Source of the DNA: Thermoanaerobaculia bacterium
GTDB taxonomy: Bacteria > Acidobacteriota > Thermoanaerobaculia > Multivoradales > J023
Assembly (NCBI GenBank): GCA_030431255.1
Contig: JAUIJL010000020.1
Span: 124,001-188,000 of the forward strand
Direction of reading: 5' to 3'
Length of the DNA: 64,000 bases
A program made the translations under genes and the position numbers. Below, piece by piece: positions 1-8,441 of the stretch; the first letter of the stretch is position 1; every line of letters begins with the position of its first letter. Under the pieces are notes generated by a model. The model did no database searches. It was not told where the DNA came from and saw only the letters and a program-made list of their open reading frames with translations.

Positions 1-1251
1 GAAAACCCGATGACATTCGTCGTCGGTGATGACGTAAGGCGGCAGAAAATAGACCACGTTGCCGAGCGGTCTCAGCAAGATGTCACGGTCCAAGAAGGCC
101 TGCTGCAGTCTCGGCCCGAGCCCATCCAAATAGCCGCCTTGCCCCTCGGGCGAGACATCAAAAGCCGCCATCGGCCCCAACACTCTTCCGTTGAGCACTC
201 GAGGCAGCTCCGCCAATCGCTCCATCCGCCCCTGAAACAGCCGCTCCAGCCGACCAATGCGTGCCAGGCATTGGCTATCGTCAAAGAGCCGTAAGCTTTC
301 CACCGCCACCGCGCAAGCCAAGGTATTCGCTGTATAGCTGTGTCCGTGAAAGAAGGTCTTGGTGCGGTCTCGGGATAGAAAGGCTTCGAAGATTTCCTCG
401 CTCGCCAGGGTGGCGGAAAGGGGTAAATAGCCGCCGGTCAACGCTTTGGAAACACACAGCAGATCCGGCTCGACGCCCGCGTGCTCGCAGGCGAAAAACC
501 GACCGGTGCGGCCAAAACCGGTGAAGATCTCGTCGGCGATCAAGGGAATTCCATGTGCGCGAGTCAGGTCTCGTATGCGTCTTAAATATTCCGCCGAGTG
601 GATGCGCATGCCCGCCGCTCCTTGCAGGATGGGCTCCACCAACACCGCGGCCACGCGATGCCCCTCCCGCTCGAGCAGATGCTCGAGATCCTCACCGTGA
701 TCGTCCCGCCGGCTCGAATCGGGGGTCGCCAACCGACGAACCTCGAAAAAAAGATCCTGGAACATATGGTGAAACACCCCCGAGCCACCGGCGGCCATGG
801 TGCCGAAGGTGTCACCATGGTAAGCATCGTCCAAGGCGACGAAGAGCCGGCGCTCGGTCTCCCCACGGAGCTGCCAAGCCTGGTACGCCATCTTCATAGC
901 CACCTCCACCGCCGTGGATCCGTCGTCCGAATAGAACACCCGCGGCAGATCGCCCGGTGCCCGCGCCACCAGCTCAGAAGCCAATCTGGCCGCGGGCTCG
1001 TGGGTAAATCCGGCGAACATCACGTGCTCGAGCTCGTCGGCTTGCCTGGCCAAAGCCGCGTTCAAGCGCGGATGGCTATGGCCGTGGATATTCACCCACC
1101 AAGACGAGATCCCATCCAGGATCCGTCGGCCGTCGGGGGTGATCAAGTAGACCCCGTCACCCCGAGCAACGGGAATCGGAGGCGGCGAGGTCAACATCTG
1201 GGTGTAGGGGTGCCACAAGTGGCGGCGATCGAGCTCAGTCCAATCCGTCAC
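1..1251 (-). CDS. bioA: Adenosylmethionine-8-amino-7-oxononanoate aminotransferase (BioA), C-terminus beyond window
   Basis: PLP enzyme of biotin synthesis: it transfers the amino group of S-adenosylmethionine to 7-keto-8-aminopelargonate (KAPA) to give 7,8-diaminopelargonate (DAPA). The reverse strand is open from a GTG at 1251 to the window edge, 417 codons without a stop, so only the last few residues are missing (family about 430). Visible hallmarks are the N-terminal LWHPYTQM, the substrate motif SSWWVNIHGHSHP, the cofactor region YSDDGSTAVEVAMKMA, the ADEIFTGFGRTG segment and the PLP lysine in SKALTGGYLPL. The W-W pair near residue 51 is typical of BioA rather than of ornithine or GABA aminotransferases. 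The GTG start is preceded by a GAGG-type ribosome site. Divergent from the pseudouridine synthase gene; no other biotin gene is seen in the window. Confidence 0.93.
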   Translation of the reverse strand, partial: MTDWTELDRRHLWHPYTQMLTSPPPIPVARGDGVYLITPDGRRILDGISSWWVNIHGHSHPRLNAALARQADELEHVMFAGFTHEPAARLASELVARAPGDLPRVFYSDDGSTAVEVAMKMAYQAWQLRGETERRLFVALDDAYHGDTFGTMAAGGSGVFHHMFQDLFFEVRRLATPDSSRRDDHGEDLEHLLEREGHRVAAVLVEPILQGAAGMRIHSAEYLRRIRDLTRAHGIPLIADEIFTGFGRTGRFFACEHAGVEPDLLCVSKALTGGYLPLSATLASEEIFEAFLSRDRTKTFFHGHSYTANTLACAVAVESLRLFDDSQCLARIGRLERLFQGRMERLAELPRVLNGRVLGPMAAFDVSPEGQGGYLDGLGPRLQQAFLDRDILLRPLGNVVYFLPPYVITDDECHRVF

Positions 1252-1336
1252 GATATATCCTCATGCCTCTTTGACGGGGGCGGTATCTTTGTCGGTGCGG
1301 TCGGCTAGTCTACGTCGACCCAGGCCGTGAGAAAGT

Positions 1337-2335
1337 ATGGAAACGATGACAATCCGCTCCGACTCCTCCGCTTCCACCAGGGCAGAGCCCGCCGACCACC
1401 GAGAGATGGCCGCCATCGCGCCTCGCCCTTCCTGGACGGTCTTGCCGGCGGTCGATAGCTGGAATGAGCCCCCCGCCTCTGTGCTCGAATACCTGACGGT
1501 GAAATTCCCCCGCATTTCACCCTCCACGTGGCTGGACCGAATGCGCAGAGGTTTGGTGATCGACCGTGACGGCCGTCCCTTGGATCCCACGGCGCCGTAC
1601 CGTGCCCACCAGAGAGTCGGCTATTTTCGAGAGCTGAAGCGGGAAGAGGTCAATCCTCACCAGGAAAAGATCCTCTTCCAATCGGATCGCCTGTTGGTGG
1701 TCGACAAGCCTCCTTTTCTGCCGGTCACGCCTTCCGGACGTTTCGTCAACGAATGCCTGATCTATCGGGTCGAAAGGCGATTGGGGCTCGAGGGAATCGC
1801 GCCCATTCATCGGTTGGATCGAATGACCTCAGGCTTGGTGTTGCTCTCGAGCTGCCCGTCGGCCCGTGCGGCCTACGGCAGCCTCTTCGAGCAGAATGCC
1901 GTCACCAAGACCTATCAAGCCTGGTGCTCGGCGCCACAGAAGCCGGCGACCGACTCTTGGACGGTGGAGAGCGTGATCGAAAAAGGCGACCCCTGGTTCA
2001 GAATGCGATCCCGTCCATCTGCAGGCCCTGGGGATCCTGCCAACTCCAAAACCCTCGTCCGCTTGCTCGACTGGCAGGACGGAGTCGGCCATTTCGAGAT
2101 GCGACCGGTCACCGGCAAGACCCACCAGCTTCGCGTTCACATGGCCTCCCTCGGATTTCCGATTCTCCGCGACCCCCTCTACCCGAAGCTCAAAGACAAG
2201 GCGCCGGACAACTTCCAGGCACCCATGGCTTTGTGGGCCGGCGCGCTGAGCTTCAAGGACCCCTTCTCCGGCGGGCATGTCCGATTTCAAAGCACTCTCG
2301 ATCTTCTGACCCTGGGTTTTGCCGACCCCCGGTGA
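1337..2335 (+). CDS. RluA-family RNA pseudouridine synthase
   Basis: Isomerises specific uridines in rRNA or tRNA to pseudouridine. The 332-residue protein has an S4-like N-terminal segment (about residues 46-90) and then the catalytic domain: VVDKPPFLPVTPSG (about 121-134) and the family motif HRLDRMTSGLVLL, in which Asp161 is the expected nucleophile. The conserved GKTHQLRVHMA motif near the C-terminus is also present. The target site (RluA-, RluC- or RluD-like) cannot be assigned from sequence alone. The start at 1337 has a purine-rich GAGAAAG upstream, and an ATG three codons later is an alternative. It stands alone, divergent from bioA. Confidence 0.9.
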   Translation: METMTIRSDSSASTRAEPADHREMAAIAPRPSWTVLPAVDSWNEPPASVLEYLTVKFPRISPSTWLDRMRRGLVIDRDGRPLDPTAPYRAHQRVGYFRELKREEVNPHQEKILFQSDRLLVVDKPPFLPVTPSGRFVNECLIYRVERRLGLEGIAPIHRLDRMTSGLVLLSSCPSARAAYGSLFEQNAVTKTYQAWCSAPQKPATDSWTVESVIEKGDPWFRMRSRPSAGPGDPANSKTLVRLLDWQDGVGHFEMRPVTGKTHQLRVHMASLGFPILRDPLYPKLKDKAPDNFQAPMALWAGALSFKDPFSGGHVRFQSTLDLLTLGFADPR

Positions 2336-2760
2336 CCGCCGATGGCCACCTACCCAACCTTCAAAGTGACCGAATTCGGACACATTGAGAAAGAAGTGAC
2401 CGCCGGCAACCACCCCACGGTCCACGGACCACCTACTCCAGCGCCCGGACAGATAACCGTAAAGTCCATGAAATCAGCAGATAGATGACCTAGACGAGGC
2501 TCTTCCAGCTTCACAAAACCCGTGAGGCACCGCCGGCACGAGGATTGCTTATTCTCGTAGGCAGAGAGCGGGCTCCGAGAGAGTGGGGTTCCGCGGAGAC
2601 CAACACACCAAGTCGCCGTCACTTTCTTCCAAGAAATTCAACAAGAAAGACGGCGCCGGAATCGTCACCTCGATCGCCTGGTCTTCCCGGAATCTCATTT
2701 TCTTCGGAGCTTCTTTTTTTGCCCAGACTTCTTGCCCGACCATCCTGCCCGCCCTGAGGC
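2336..2760. other. Gene-free stretch between the pseudouridine synthase and PhzF genes
   Basis: No supported gene on either strand; the short open frames here show no protein-like pattern. A short direct repeat, AAAGTGACCG (2363-2372) and AAGAAGTGACCG (2391-2402), flanks the palindrome CCGAATTCGG (2370-2379). This could be a relic of a mobile-element end, but no transposase fragment is recognisable. No clear rho-independent terminator was found for either converging gene. Confidence 0.5.
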
Positions 2761-3561
2761 TCAGATCGAAAGCTCGCCGCGCAGCACCAGCATCGCGCTG
2801 CCCTCGAGATCGACTCGATCTCCCCGCACCCGGATCCCCACGTAGCCACCGCGCTTGGAAGCCTGGAAGGCTCTCAGCTCCGTCTTTCCCAGACGGTCGC
2901 TCCAATAAGACGCTAGGCAACAATGGGCAGAACCGGTCACTGGATCCTCGTCCACGCCGACAGCCGGACCAAAGAACCTGGACATGAAATCGACACCGGG
3001 TCGTGACGCCTCCGAGGTCACGATGATCCCCCTTGCGTCCGTGGATTGCAGGGCCCGGAAATCCGGTCTCAGATCGCGCACCTGCTCCGGACGTGGGGTG
3101 ACCACCAGGACATCGAACCGGCTACGAAACACGCCGATGACCTCCGAAGGGTCCAGCCCGAGAGCTTCCAACAAGCCCTCGGGAGCCGCCGTCGCCTCCA
3201 CGTCTAGGCGCGGGAAATCCATCCGATAAAGGTCACCGATTTTCTCGACCCTCAGCTCACCGCTACGACAAAAGAAGACCACCGTCTCGCCATCTGCCAG
3301 ACCGCCCAGCAGGCTCAACACGTGGGCGGTCGCCAACGTGGCATGGCCACAGAGATCGACCTCCGCCGCGGGAGTGAACCAACGCAGCCGATAACCTCCC
3401 GTCTCCGGCCAAAAGAAGGCCGTCTCCGACAGGTTCATCTCCTCCGCCAAGCTTTGCATCCAACCGATGTCACGGGGCCCATCGAGTGGGCAGACCGCCG
3501 CCGGATTTCCGGTGAACGGCCGCTCGGCAAAGGCGTCGACTTGAAAGATCTCGGTGGCCAT
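2761..3561 (-). CDS. PhzF-family isomerase/epimerase-like protein
   Basis: Member of the phenazine-biosynthesis PhzF / diaminopimelate-epimerase-fold family; most members are general isomerases of unknown substrate, so phenazine synthesis should not be assumed. The 266 residues match the family length. The N-terminus reads QVDAFAERPFTGNPAAVC, followed by the motif with the catalytic glutamate, MNLSETAFF (about residues 42-50), and by WFTPAAEVDLCGHAT. The second half-domain carries FGPAVGVDEDPVTGSAHC. It lies 36 bp downstream of leuS on the same strand and is probably co-transcribed with it. Confidence 0.9.
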   Translation of the reverse strand: MATEIFQVDAFAERPFTGNPAAVCPLDGPRDIGWMQSLAEEMNLSETAFFWPETGGYRLRWFTPAAEVDLCGHATLATAHVLSLLGGLADGETVVFFCRSGELRVEKIGDLYRMDFPRLDVEATAAPEGLLEALGLDPSEVIGVFRSRFDVLVVTPRPEQVRDLRPDFRALQSTDARGIIVTSEASRPGVDFMSRFFGPAVGVDEDPVTGSAHCCLASYWSDRLGKTELRAFQASKRGGYVGIRVRGDRVDLEGSAMLVLRGELSI

Positions 3562-3597
3562 CGTGTTTTAAATAAACGTGTTCTAGACCAATACGCC

Positions 3598-6150
3598 CTA
3601 AACCACCACGTTGACCAAGCGACCGGGCACGACGATGATTTTCTTGGGAGTCTTGCCCTCGATGAACCGCTGGGCGTTCTCCGACGCCAAGGCCAAGCGT
3701 TCGAGCTCTTGCTTCGGGGTGTCTTTCGGCACCTCGAGACGATCTCGGACTTTACCCATTACCTGCACCACCACGGTCACCATATCCTCGACGCACAAGG
3801 CTTCGTCATGGGCGGGCCAAGGCTCCTGCACAATCAGGCCGGGATCGGTGTCACCGGCCAGGAGATGCCAGGCCTCCTCGGCCAGGTGGGGCGCGTACGG
3901 AGAAAGGACACGCAGGAAGTCCTGAACGATTTCACGGGGCAAGGTGTCGGCCTGGGTCGCGTCGTTGACGAAGACCATCATCTGAGAAATCGCGGTATTG
4001 AACCTCAATCCCTCGGTGTCCTCAAAGACTTTTTTGATCGTCTTGTGCAGAGACTTCCGCAGCTCGGGCTCACTGCCGGCGGGCTCGTGGGTCAGCTTGT
4101 CGGAAAGCTCACCGGTGCGCTCGTCGACCACCAAGCGCCAAGCGCGAGCCAGGAATCGGTAGACCCCTTCGACGCTCTCCATTTGCCACGGCTTGGTTTG
4201 CTCCAGCGGCCCCATGAACAGCTCGTAGAGTCGCACCGAGTCGGCACCATATTCCGCGATCACCTCCATGGGATCGACGCCGTTGAGCTTCGACTTGGCC
4301 ATCTTCTCCACTTGCACCGACAGGGGCTCGGACTGCCCGGGCGCAAAGAACGAGCCGTCCCTGGACTCCACTTGGTCCTTGGGCCAGTATTTGCCGGATT
4401 CGTCCTTATAGCTCGTCGCCAGGATCATGCCCTGGTTGAAGAGCTTCTGGAAAGGTTCCTTCGACTTCACCAAACCGCAGTCGTAGAGCACCTTATGCCA
4501 GAACCGGGCATAGAGCAGGTGCAGCACCGCGTGCTCGACTCCGCCCACGTAGAGATCCACGGGCAACCAATATTCCTCGAGCTCCGGTCGCCAGGCCTGC
4601 TGCTCGTTTCGCGGATCCAGGTAGCGCAGGTAATACCAACAAGAGCCCGCCCACTGGGGCATGGTGTTGGTCTCCCGAACACCCTTGCGACCGTCCGGCA
4701 GCTCGACCATCAGCCAGTCGTCTCCGCCCCGGGCCAATGGCGGCCGGCCGTCGTCCGTGGGTCGGTATTCGTCGATCTGAGGCAGGGTGATCGGCAATTG
4801 ATCCGCGGGCAAGGCCACCACCTCGCCGTCTTCCAAATGCGCAATCGGGAAGGGCTCACCCCAATAACGTTGACGGGAGAAGAGCCAGTCGCGCAGCTTG
4901 TACTGCACTTTCGTCGTGCCCAGGCCCTTCTCCTCCAACCAGGTGATGATCTTCGCCTTGGCCTCCTCGACCTCCAAGCCGTCGAGGAATCCCGAGTTGA
5001 TGGCGGCGCCTTCTCCGGTATAGGCCTTGCCGTCGAAATCCGCCGGCGGCTGCACCGTGCGGATGATGGGCAGGTCGTAAACCTCGGCGAAATCCCAATC
5101 CCGCTGATCCTGGCCCGGCACCGCCATGATCGCGCCGGTGCCGTAGGTCATCAGCACGTAGTCGGCCACCCAAATGGGGATCTTCTGGTCGTTGACGGGA
5201 TTGACGGCATAAGCACCGGTGAACACACCGGACTTCTCCTTGGCCAAATCCGTGCGCATCAAATCCGTCTTCTGTGTGGCTTCCGCCACGTAGGCCCGCA
5301 CGGCGTCGCGCTGCTCGTCGGTGGTGATCGCGTCCACCAGCTCATGCTCCGGAGCCAACACGCAATACGTGGCGCCGAAGAGGGTGTCGGGACGGGTGGT
5401 GAAGACGGTGAATTCGGCGTCGTCCGCTTGATCGGCGATCCGGAAGACCACGTCCGCGCCGGTGGATTTGCCGATCCAATTGCGCTGCATCTCCTTGACC
5501 GATTCCGGCCAATCCACCAGATCCAATTCTTGCAACAGGCGTTCCGCGTAAACAGTAATCTTGAGCATCCACTGGCGCATATTGCGCCGCTCCACCGGAT
5601 CTCCGGTTTCCACGTACTTGCCGTCCTTGACCTCCTCATTGGCCAGAACGGTGCCCAAAGCCGGACACCAATTCACCGGCACCTCGGCGAGGTAAGCCAG
5701 ATCTTTTTCGTAGAGCTGGAGGAAGATCCATTGGGTCCAACGGTAGTAGTCCTCGTTGGAGGTTGAAATCTCACGGCTCCAATCGTAGGAGAAGCCCAAG
5801 CGTTTGATCTGGGTGCGGAAATTGTCCACATTTCGCTTGGTGATGATCGCCGGGTGGATGCCCTCACGGACCGCGGCGCGCTCGGCCGGCAACCCAAAGG
5901 CGTCCCAACCCATGGGGTGCAGCACGTTGTGCCCGGTCATACGCTTGAATCGAGCCACCACATCCGTGGCCGTATATCCTTCCGCGTGTCCGACGTGCAG
6001 ACCCGAGCCGGACGGATAAGGGAACATATCGAGAACGTAGAATTTAGGCTTGGACCGAAGCTCGTCGAGCTCCGTGGGCGTGCGGAAGGCTTCTTCGTCC
6101 TCCCAGGTCTGCTGCCACTTCGGCTCGATCTCTGCTGGGTTGTAGCGCAT
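3598..6150 (-). CDS. leuS: Leucyl-tRNA synthetase
   Basis: Class I aminoacyl-tRNA synthetase charging tRNA-Leu; cytoplasmic, essential. At 850 residues it has normal length. The HIGH motif appears as [12 protein letters not shown] near residue 50. An editing (CP1) domain follows, including [29 protein letters not shown], the KMSKS loop (here KMAKSKLNG) and a C-terminal anticodon-binding domain follow in order. The frame stays open upstream to 6264, but the start at 6150 ([13 protein letters not shown]) is chosen because homologues begin there and GAGGA lies just upstream. The KMAKS variant replaces the first serine of KMSKS. The phzF-like gene follows 36 bp downstream. Confidence 0.97.
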   Translation of the reverse strand: MRYNPAEIEPKWQQTWEDEEAFRTPTELDELRSKPKFYVLDMFPYPSGSGLHVGHAEGYTATDVVARFKRMTGHNVLHPMGWDAFGLPAERAAVREGIHPAIITKRNVDNFRTQIKRLGFSYDWSREISTSNEDYYRWTQWIFLQLYEKDLAYLAEVPVNWCPALGTVLANEEVKDGKYVETGDPVERRNMRQWMLKITVYAERLLQELDLVDWPESVKEMQRNWIGKSTGADVVFRIADQADDAEFTVFTTRPDTLFGATYCVLAPEHELVDAITTDEQRDAVRAYVAEATQKTDLMRTDLAKEKSGVFTGAYAVNPVNDQKIPIWVADYVLMTYGTGAIMAVPGQDQRDWDFAEVYDLPIIRTVQPPADFDGKAYTGEGAAINSGFLDGLEVEEAKAKIITWLEEKGLGTTKVQYKLRDWLFSRQRYWGEPFPIAHLEDGEVVALPADQLPITLPQIDEYRPTDDGRPPLARGGDDWLMVELPDGRKGVRETNTMPQWAGSCWYYLRYLDPRNEQQAWRPELEEYWLPVDLYVGGVEHAVLHLLYARFWHKVLYDCGLVKSKEPFQKLFNQGMILATSYKDESGKYWPKDQVESRDGSFFAPGQSEPLSVQVEKMAKSKLNGVDPMEVIAEYGADSVRLYELFMGPLEQTKPWQMESVEGVYRFLARAWRLVVDERTGELSDKLTHEPAGSEPELRKSLHKTIKKVFEDTEGLRFNTAISQMMVFVNDATQADTLPREIVQDFLRVLSPYAPHLAEEAWHLLAGDTDPGLIVQEPWPAHDEALCVEDMVTVVVQVMGKVRDRLEVPKDTPKQELERLALASENAQRFIEGKTPKKIIVVPGRLVNVVV

Positions 6151-6343
6151 GGTTTCGTCCTCGAATGCCTTTCGGATCCCCGAGCGGCTGTGGGCTCGGG
6201 ATCCCTCTATGCGATCCAAGCGGTCGCCGGGGACCGCGCGTGAAATGGGACGGCAGGATAGCAAGGGCCCGGCGAAAGGGACAAGCCTTAGCCGATCGCT
6301 CCGTACCCCGCGGGGGTGCCGTCATTTTTTCTGTCCTCTCAGG

Positions 6344-6369
6344 GGGACGGGGCTCCGTCCCTTTGGGAC
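6344..6369. repeat. Mutually exclusive short hairpins
   Basis: GGGACGG (6344-6350) pairs with CCGTCCC (6355-6361) over a GGCT loop. GTCCC (6357-6361) can instead pair with GGGAC (6365-6369). No T-run follows, so a terminator is unlikely. It may be a REP-like intergenic element. Confidence 0.4.
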
Positions 6370-6581
6370 AGCGCCCAATGCTTCGAGAGCGAGCGACGGC
6401 GATAGAATGGTCGTCTGCTCCTGCTCTGTGTCCTGGTATGAGCCGGCACGCGGCTTGCTTTGAATACCCCTCGTGGAAGAGCGGTCCCGAGCCCGAAACG
6501 CCCTATGCTCCCAAGGATCTACACCTACGCGCTCGGATCTCAGTGAGCCTCGCTCCATCGCTCTTCCGCCCAGTCTTCCAA

Positions 6582-6609
6582 TGTTGTTCCTCGACTGTTG
6601 TTCCTCGAC
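6582..6609. repeat. Perfect 14-bp tandem duplication
   Basis: TGTTGTTCCTCGAC occurs twice head to tail (6582-6595 and 6596-6609), about 20 bp before the proposed start of the first VWFA gene. It resembles a recent slippage duplication and would fall in the 5' untranslated region. Confidence 0.85.
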
Positions 6610-6629
6610 CGACACCGCTTCCAGCCAAT

Positions 6630-8441
6630 ATGAGCCATTCCATTCCACATTCTCCGAGGCATCGATCCACCGTCAGGGAGCCCATGCCGTCGGTTGGGAT
6701 CTGGCTCCCGCTGCTCGCGGCGGCGAGCCTGGTGGCTTTGGTCCTCATTGCCGTCGCGCCCTCGGTCGACGCGCAATCCGGAAAACGGAATGAAAAGCTT
6801 CTGCCACCGCCGGGTTTCGTCGAAACCGTGGATGTGCGGGTGGTCGAGCTGGAGGCGGTCGTCGAGCACAAGGGCAAGAGGATCGAGGGGTTGTCCGCCG
6901 ATGATTTCCAGCTTTGGGTCGACGGTGAGCTTACACCTATCGACTTTTTCTCAGAGATCAGGTCCGGCACTCTGGCCGCCACCCACTCAGCCAATTCAAA
7001 GGTCGAGACTAGGTCGCTGCCGATTCAGCCGTCGCCCAAGCTCAGCGAGCTGAGCGAGTCGGCGGTGGTACCGAATTACTTCTTGGTCTTCATCGACGAC
7101 TACTTCTCATTGCCCACCTATCGGAATCAGGTGCTCTCCAACCTGCGAAAGCAGCTCGACGTGCTGCGGCCCGAGGACCGCATGGCGATCGTCGCCTACA
7201 ACGGCCGGATGGTCGAGATGTTGAGCGATTGGAGCGCGGACCGCAGCCAATTGGAGCGTGCCCTGGATCAAGCTTCCGATCGACCTGCCTACGGGCTTCA
7301 ACGGCGCAGCGAATGGCAACAAGCGCTGAGCCGCATGCACTATCGCAGCCATCGGGTCCCCGGCTCCAGCTTTACCAGCATCGGCTTCTCCGGCGCCGGC
7401 TCCGCAGGCCGTTTCGCGGGATCGGGCCCAACGGTGGTGATCGAGTCGGATATCGCGACCAAGGTCTCGAGGGTGGCCGACGCGGCCGCTTCGAGCCTAC
7501 GCGCCTTTGCCGGGCCCTCCGGCCGTCGCATGTTGGTGCTGCTCTCCGGGGGCCTACCTAGCCTCGGCACCTTCGGCCTACCGACGGACTACCGCGGTTT
7601 GTTCGGCACCCTCGCCCCACTGGCCGCTTCCCAGGACGCCCGCTACCTTTTCAGCCCAGTGGTCGAAGCGGCCAATTTGCTCGGTTTCACGATTTACCCC
7701 GTGGACCTGACTCGCCTCAGCTCTTCCTACGGAGCGGCGGAAGCCGGGTCCCTGAGGGAGGCCGACCTCATTCGCCGCAATGAGCGCGACAGCGAGGCTA
7801 TGGTCCAAGATTCGCTGTACTTCTTGGCCGAGCAAACCGGCGGCATCCCCCTGTTGAAAGGAGCTCGGCGACACAGCCTACGCAAAATCGCCGACGATAC
7901 CCGCTCCTACTATTCGATCGGTTTTTCGCCCAAGTGGCAGGCCAATGACCGCCCGCGGGAGATCCGGCTTCGAACCAAGACGAAAGGACAAAAAGTCCGG
8001 GCTCGCCGGGGGTACGCTGACCTCAGCCGTTCTTCGCTGATGTCGTTCAGGGTGGAAAGCGCCCACCAATTCGACGTCCCCCTACCCCGAGCCGCCGAGC
8101 TCGAGGTCGAATTCGGAACGCCTGCGGATGCCGGCATCGGCAGGGTGCACGTGCCTCTCAAGGTCCGCATTCCCTTGGACGGAATCGCCCTTCTACCGAC
8201 CCGCAAAGGCTTGACCGCCAGTCTCGAGCTGCGAGTCGCGGCCACGGACGACCGTGGACACCGCGCGGACCTCGGGGTGATCCCTGTGGAGCTGTCTTTT
8301 GCCGACGCGGGCGAGGTCGGTCGAGAAGCGATTTGGAAAACCACACTCAAGCTGCGTAAACGTAATCACCGCCTACTTTTAGCACTCTACGACCCGATCG
8401 GTGAGACCCTCCGGGCACGAAGGGTGGAGCTCGAGCTATGA
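6630..8441 (+). CDS. Secreted VWFA-related Acidobacterial domain protein, copy 1
   Basis: First of four tandem paralogues of the 'VWFA-related Acidobacterial domain' family; cellular role unknown, probably periplasmic or extracellular. From ATG 6630 the protein has 603 residues with a signal peptide (hydrophobic run WLPLLAAASLVALVLIAVAP ending SVDA-Q). Then come the shared N-terminal module (VDVRVVELEAVVEHKG, DDFQLWVDGE), the von Willebrand A core (NYFLVFIDDYF, LRPEDRMAIVAYNGRM, MLVLLSGGLPS), FTIYPVDLT, the EQTGG segment, YYSIGFSPKW and a C-terminal beta-rich part. The metal-site DxSxS is replaced by DDYFS. A second possible start at 6684 has a GGGAG just upstream but shortens the n-region. 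The stop overlaps the next start (ATGA). Confidence 0.85.
   Translation: MSHSIPHSPRHRSTVREPMPSVGIWLPLLAAASLVALVLIAVAPSVDAQSGKRNEKLLPPPGFVETVDVRVVELEAVVEHKGKRIEGLSADDFQLWVDGELTPIDFFSEIRSGTLAATHSANSKVETRSLPIQPSPKLSELSESAVVPNYFLVFIDDYFSLPTYRNQVLSNLRKQLDVLRPEDRMAIVAYNGRMVEMLSDWSADRSQLERALDQASDRPAYGLQRRSEWQQALSRMHYRSHRVPGSSFTSIGFSGAGSAGRFAGSGPTVVIESDIATKVSRVADAAASSLRAFAGPSGRRMLVLLSGGLPSLGTFGLPTDYRGLFGTLAPLAASQDARYLFSPVVEAANLLGFTIYPVDLTRLSSSYGAAEAGSLREADLIRRNERDSEAMVQDSLYFLAEQTGGIPLLKGARRHSLRKIADDTRSYYSIGFSPKWQANDRPREIRLRTKTKGQKVRARRGYADLSRSSLMSFRVESAHQFDVPLPRAAELEVEFGTPADAGIGRVHVPLKVRIPLDGIALLPTRKGLTASLELRVAATDDRGHRADLGVIPVELSFADAGEVGREAIWKTTLKLRKRNHRLLLALYDPIGETLRARRVELEL

Larger units (their letters stand above)
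6151..6629. other. Divergent intergenic region between leuS and the VWFA gene array
   Basis: About 480 bp with no supported gene. It should hold the leuS promoter (minus) and the promoter of the VWFA genes (plus). A TAGAAT hexamer at 6403-6408 is a possible -10 box but lacks a good -35. A GC-rich hairpin lies at 6344-6361, with an alternative pairing GTCCC-TTT-GGGAC at 6357-6369. A perfect 14-bp tandem duplication lies at 6582-6609. The plus frame is open through much of this stretch but shows no protein-like composition before about 6630. Confidence 0.5.

Noticed and set aside
2761-3561. Phenazine biosynthesis
   Set aside because: A PhzF-family protein alone does not imply phenazines; no phzA, B, D, E or G gene is present.
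3322-5766. Plus-strand open frame of 814 codons
   Set aside because: It lies antisense to leuS, which has all catalytic motifs; the frame is open because of the GC bias of leuS codons. Its translation is rich in His/Arg/Leu/Gln and shows no domain pattern.
6165-6629. N-terminal 155 codons in frame with VWFA copy 1
   Set aside because: The frame is open, but it overlaps the leuS promoter region and start, is Arg/Pro/Ser-rich with no domain, and would bury the signal peptide.
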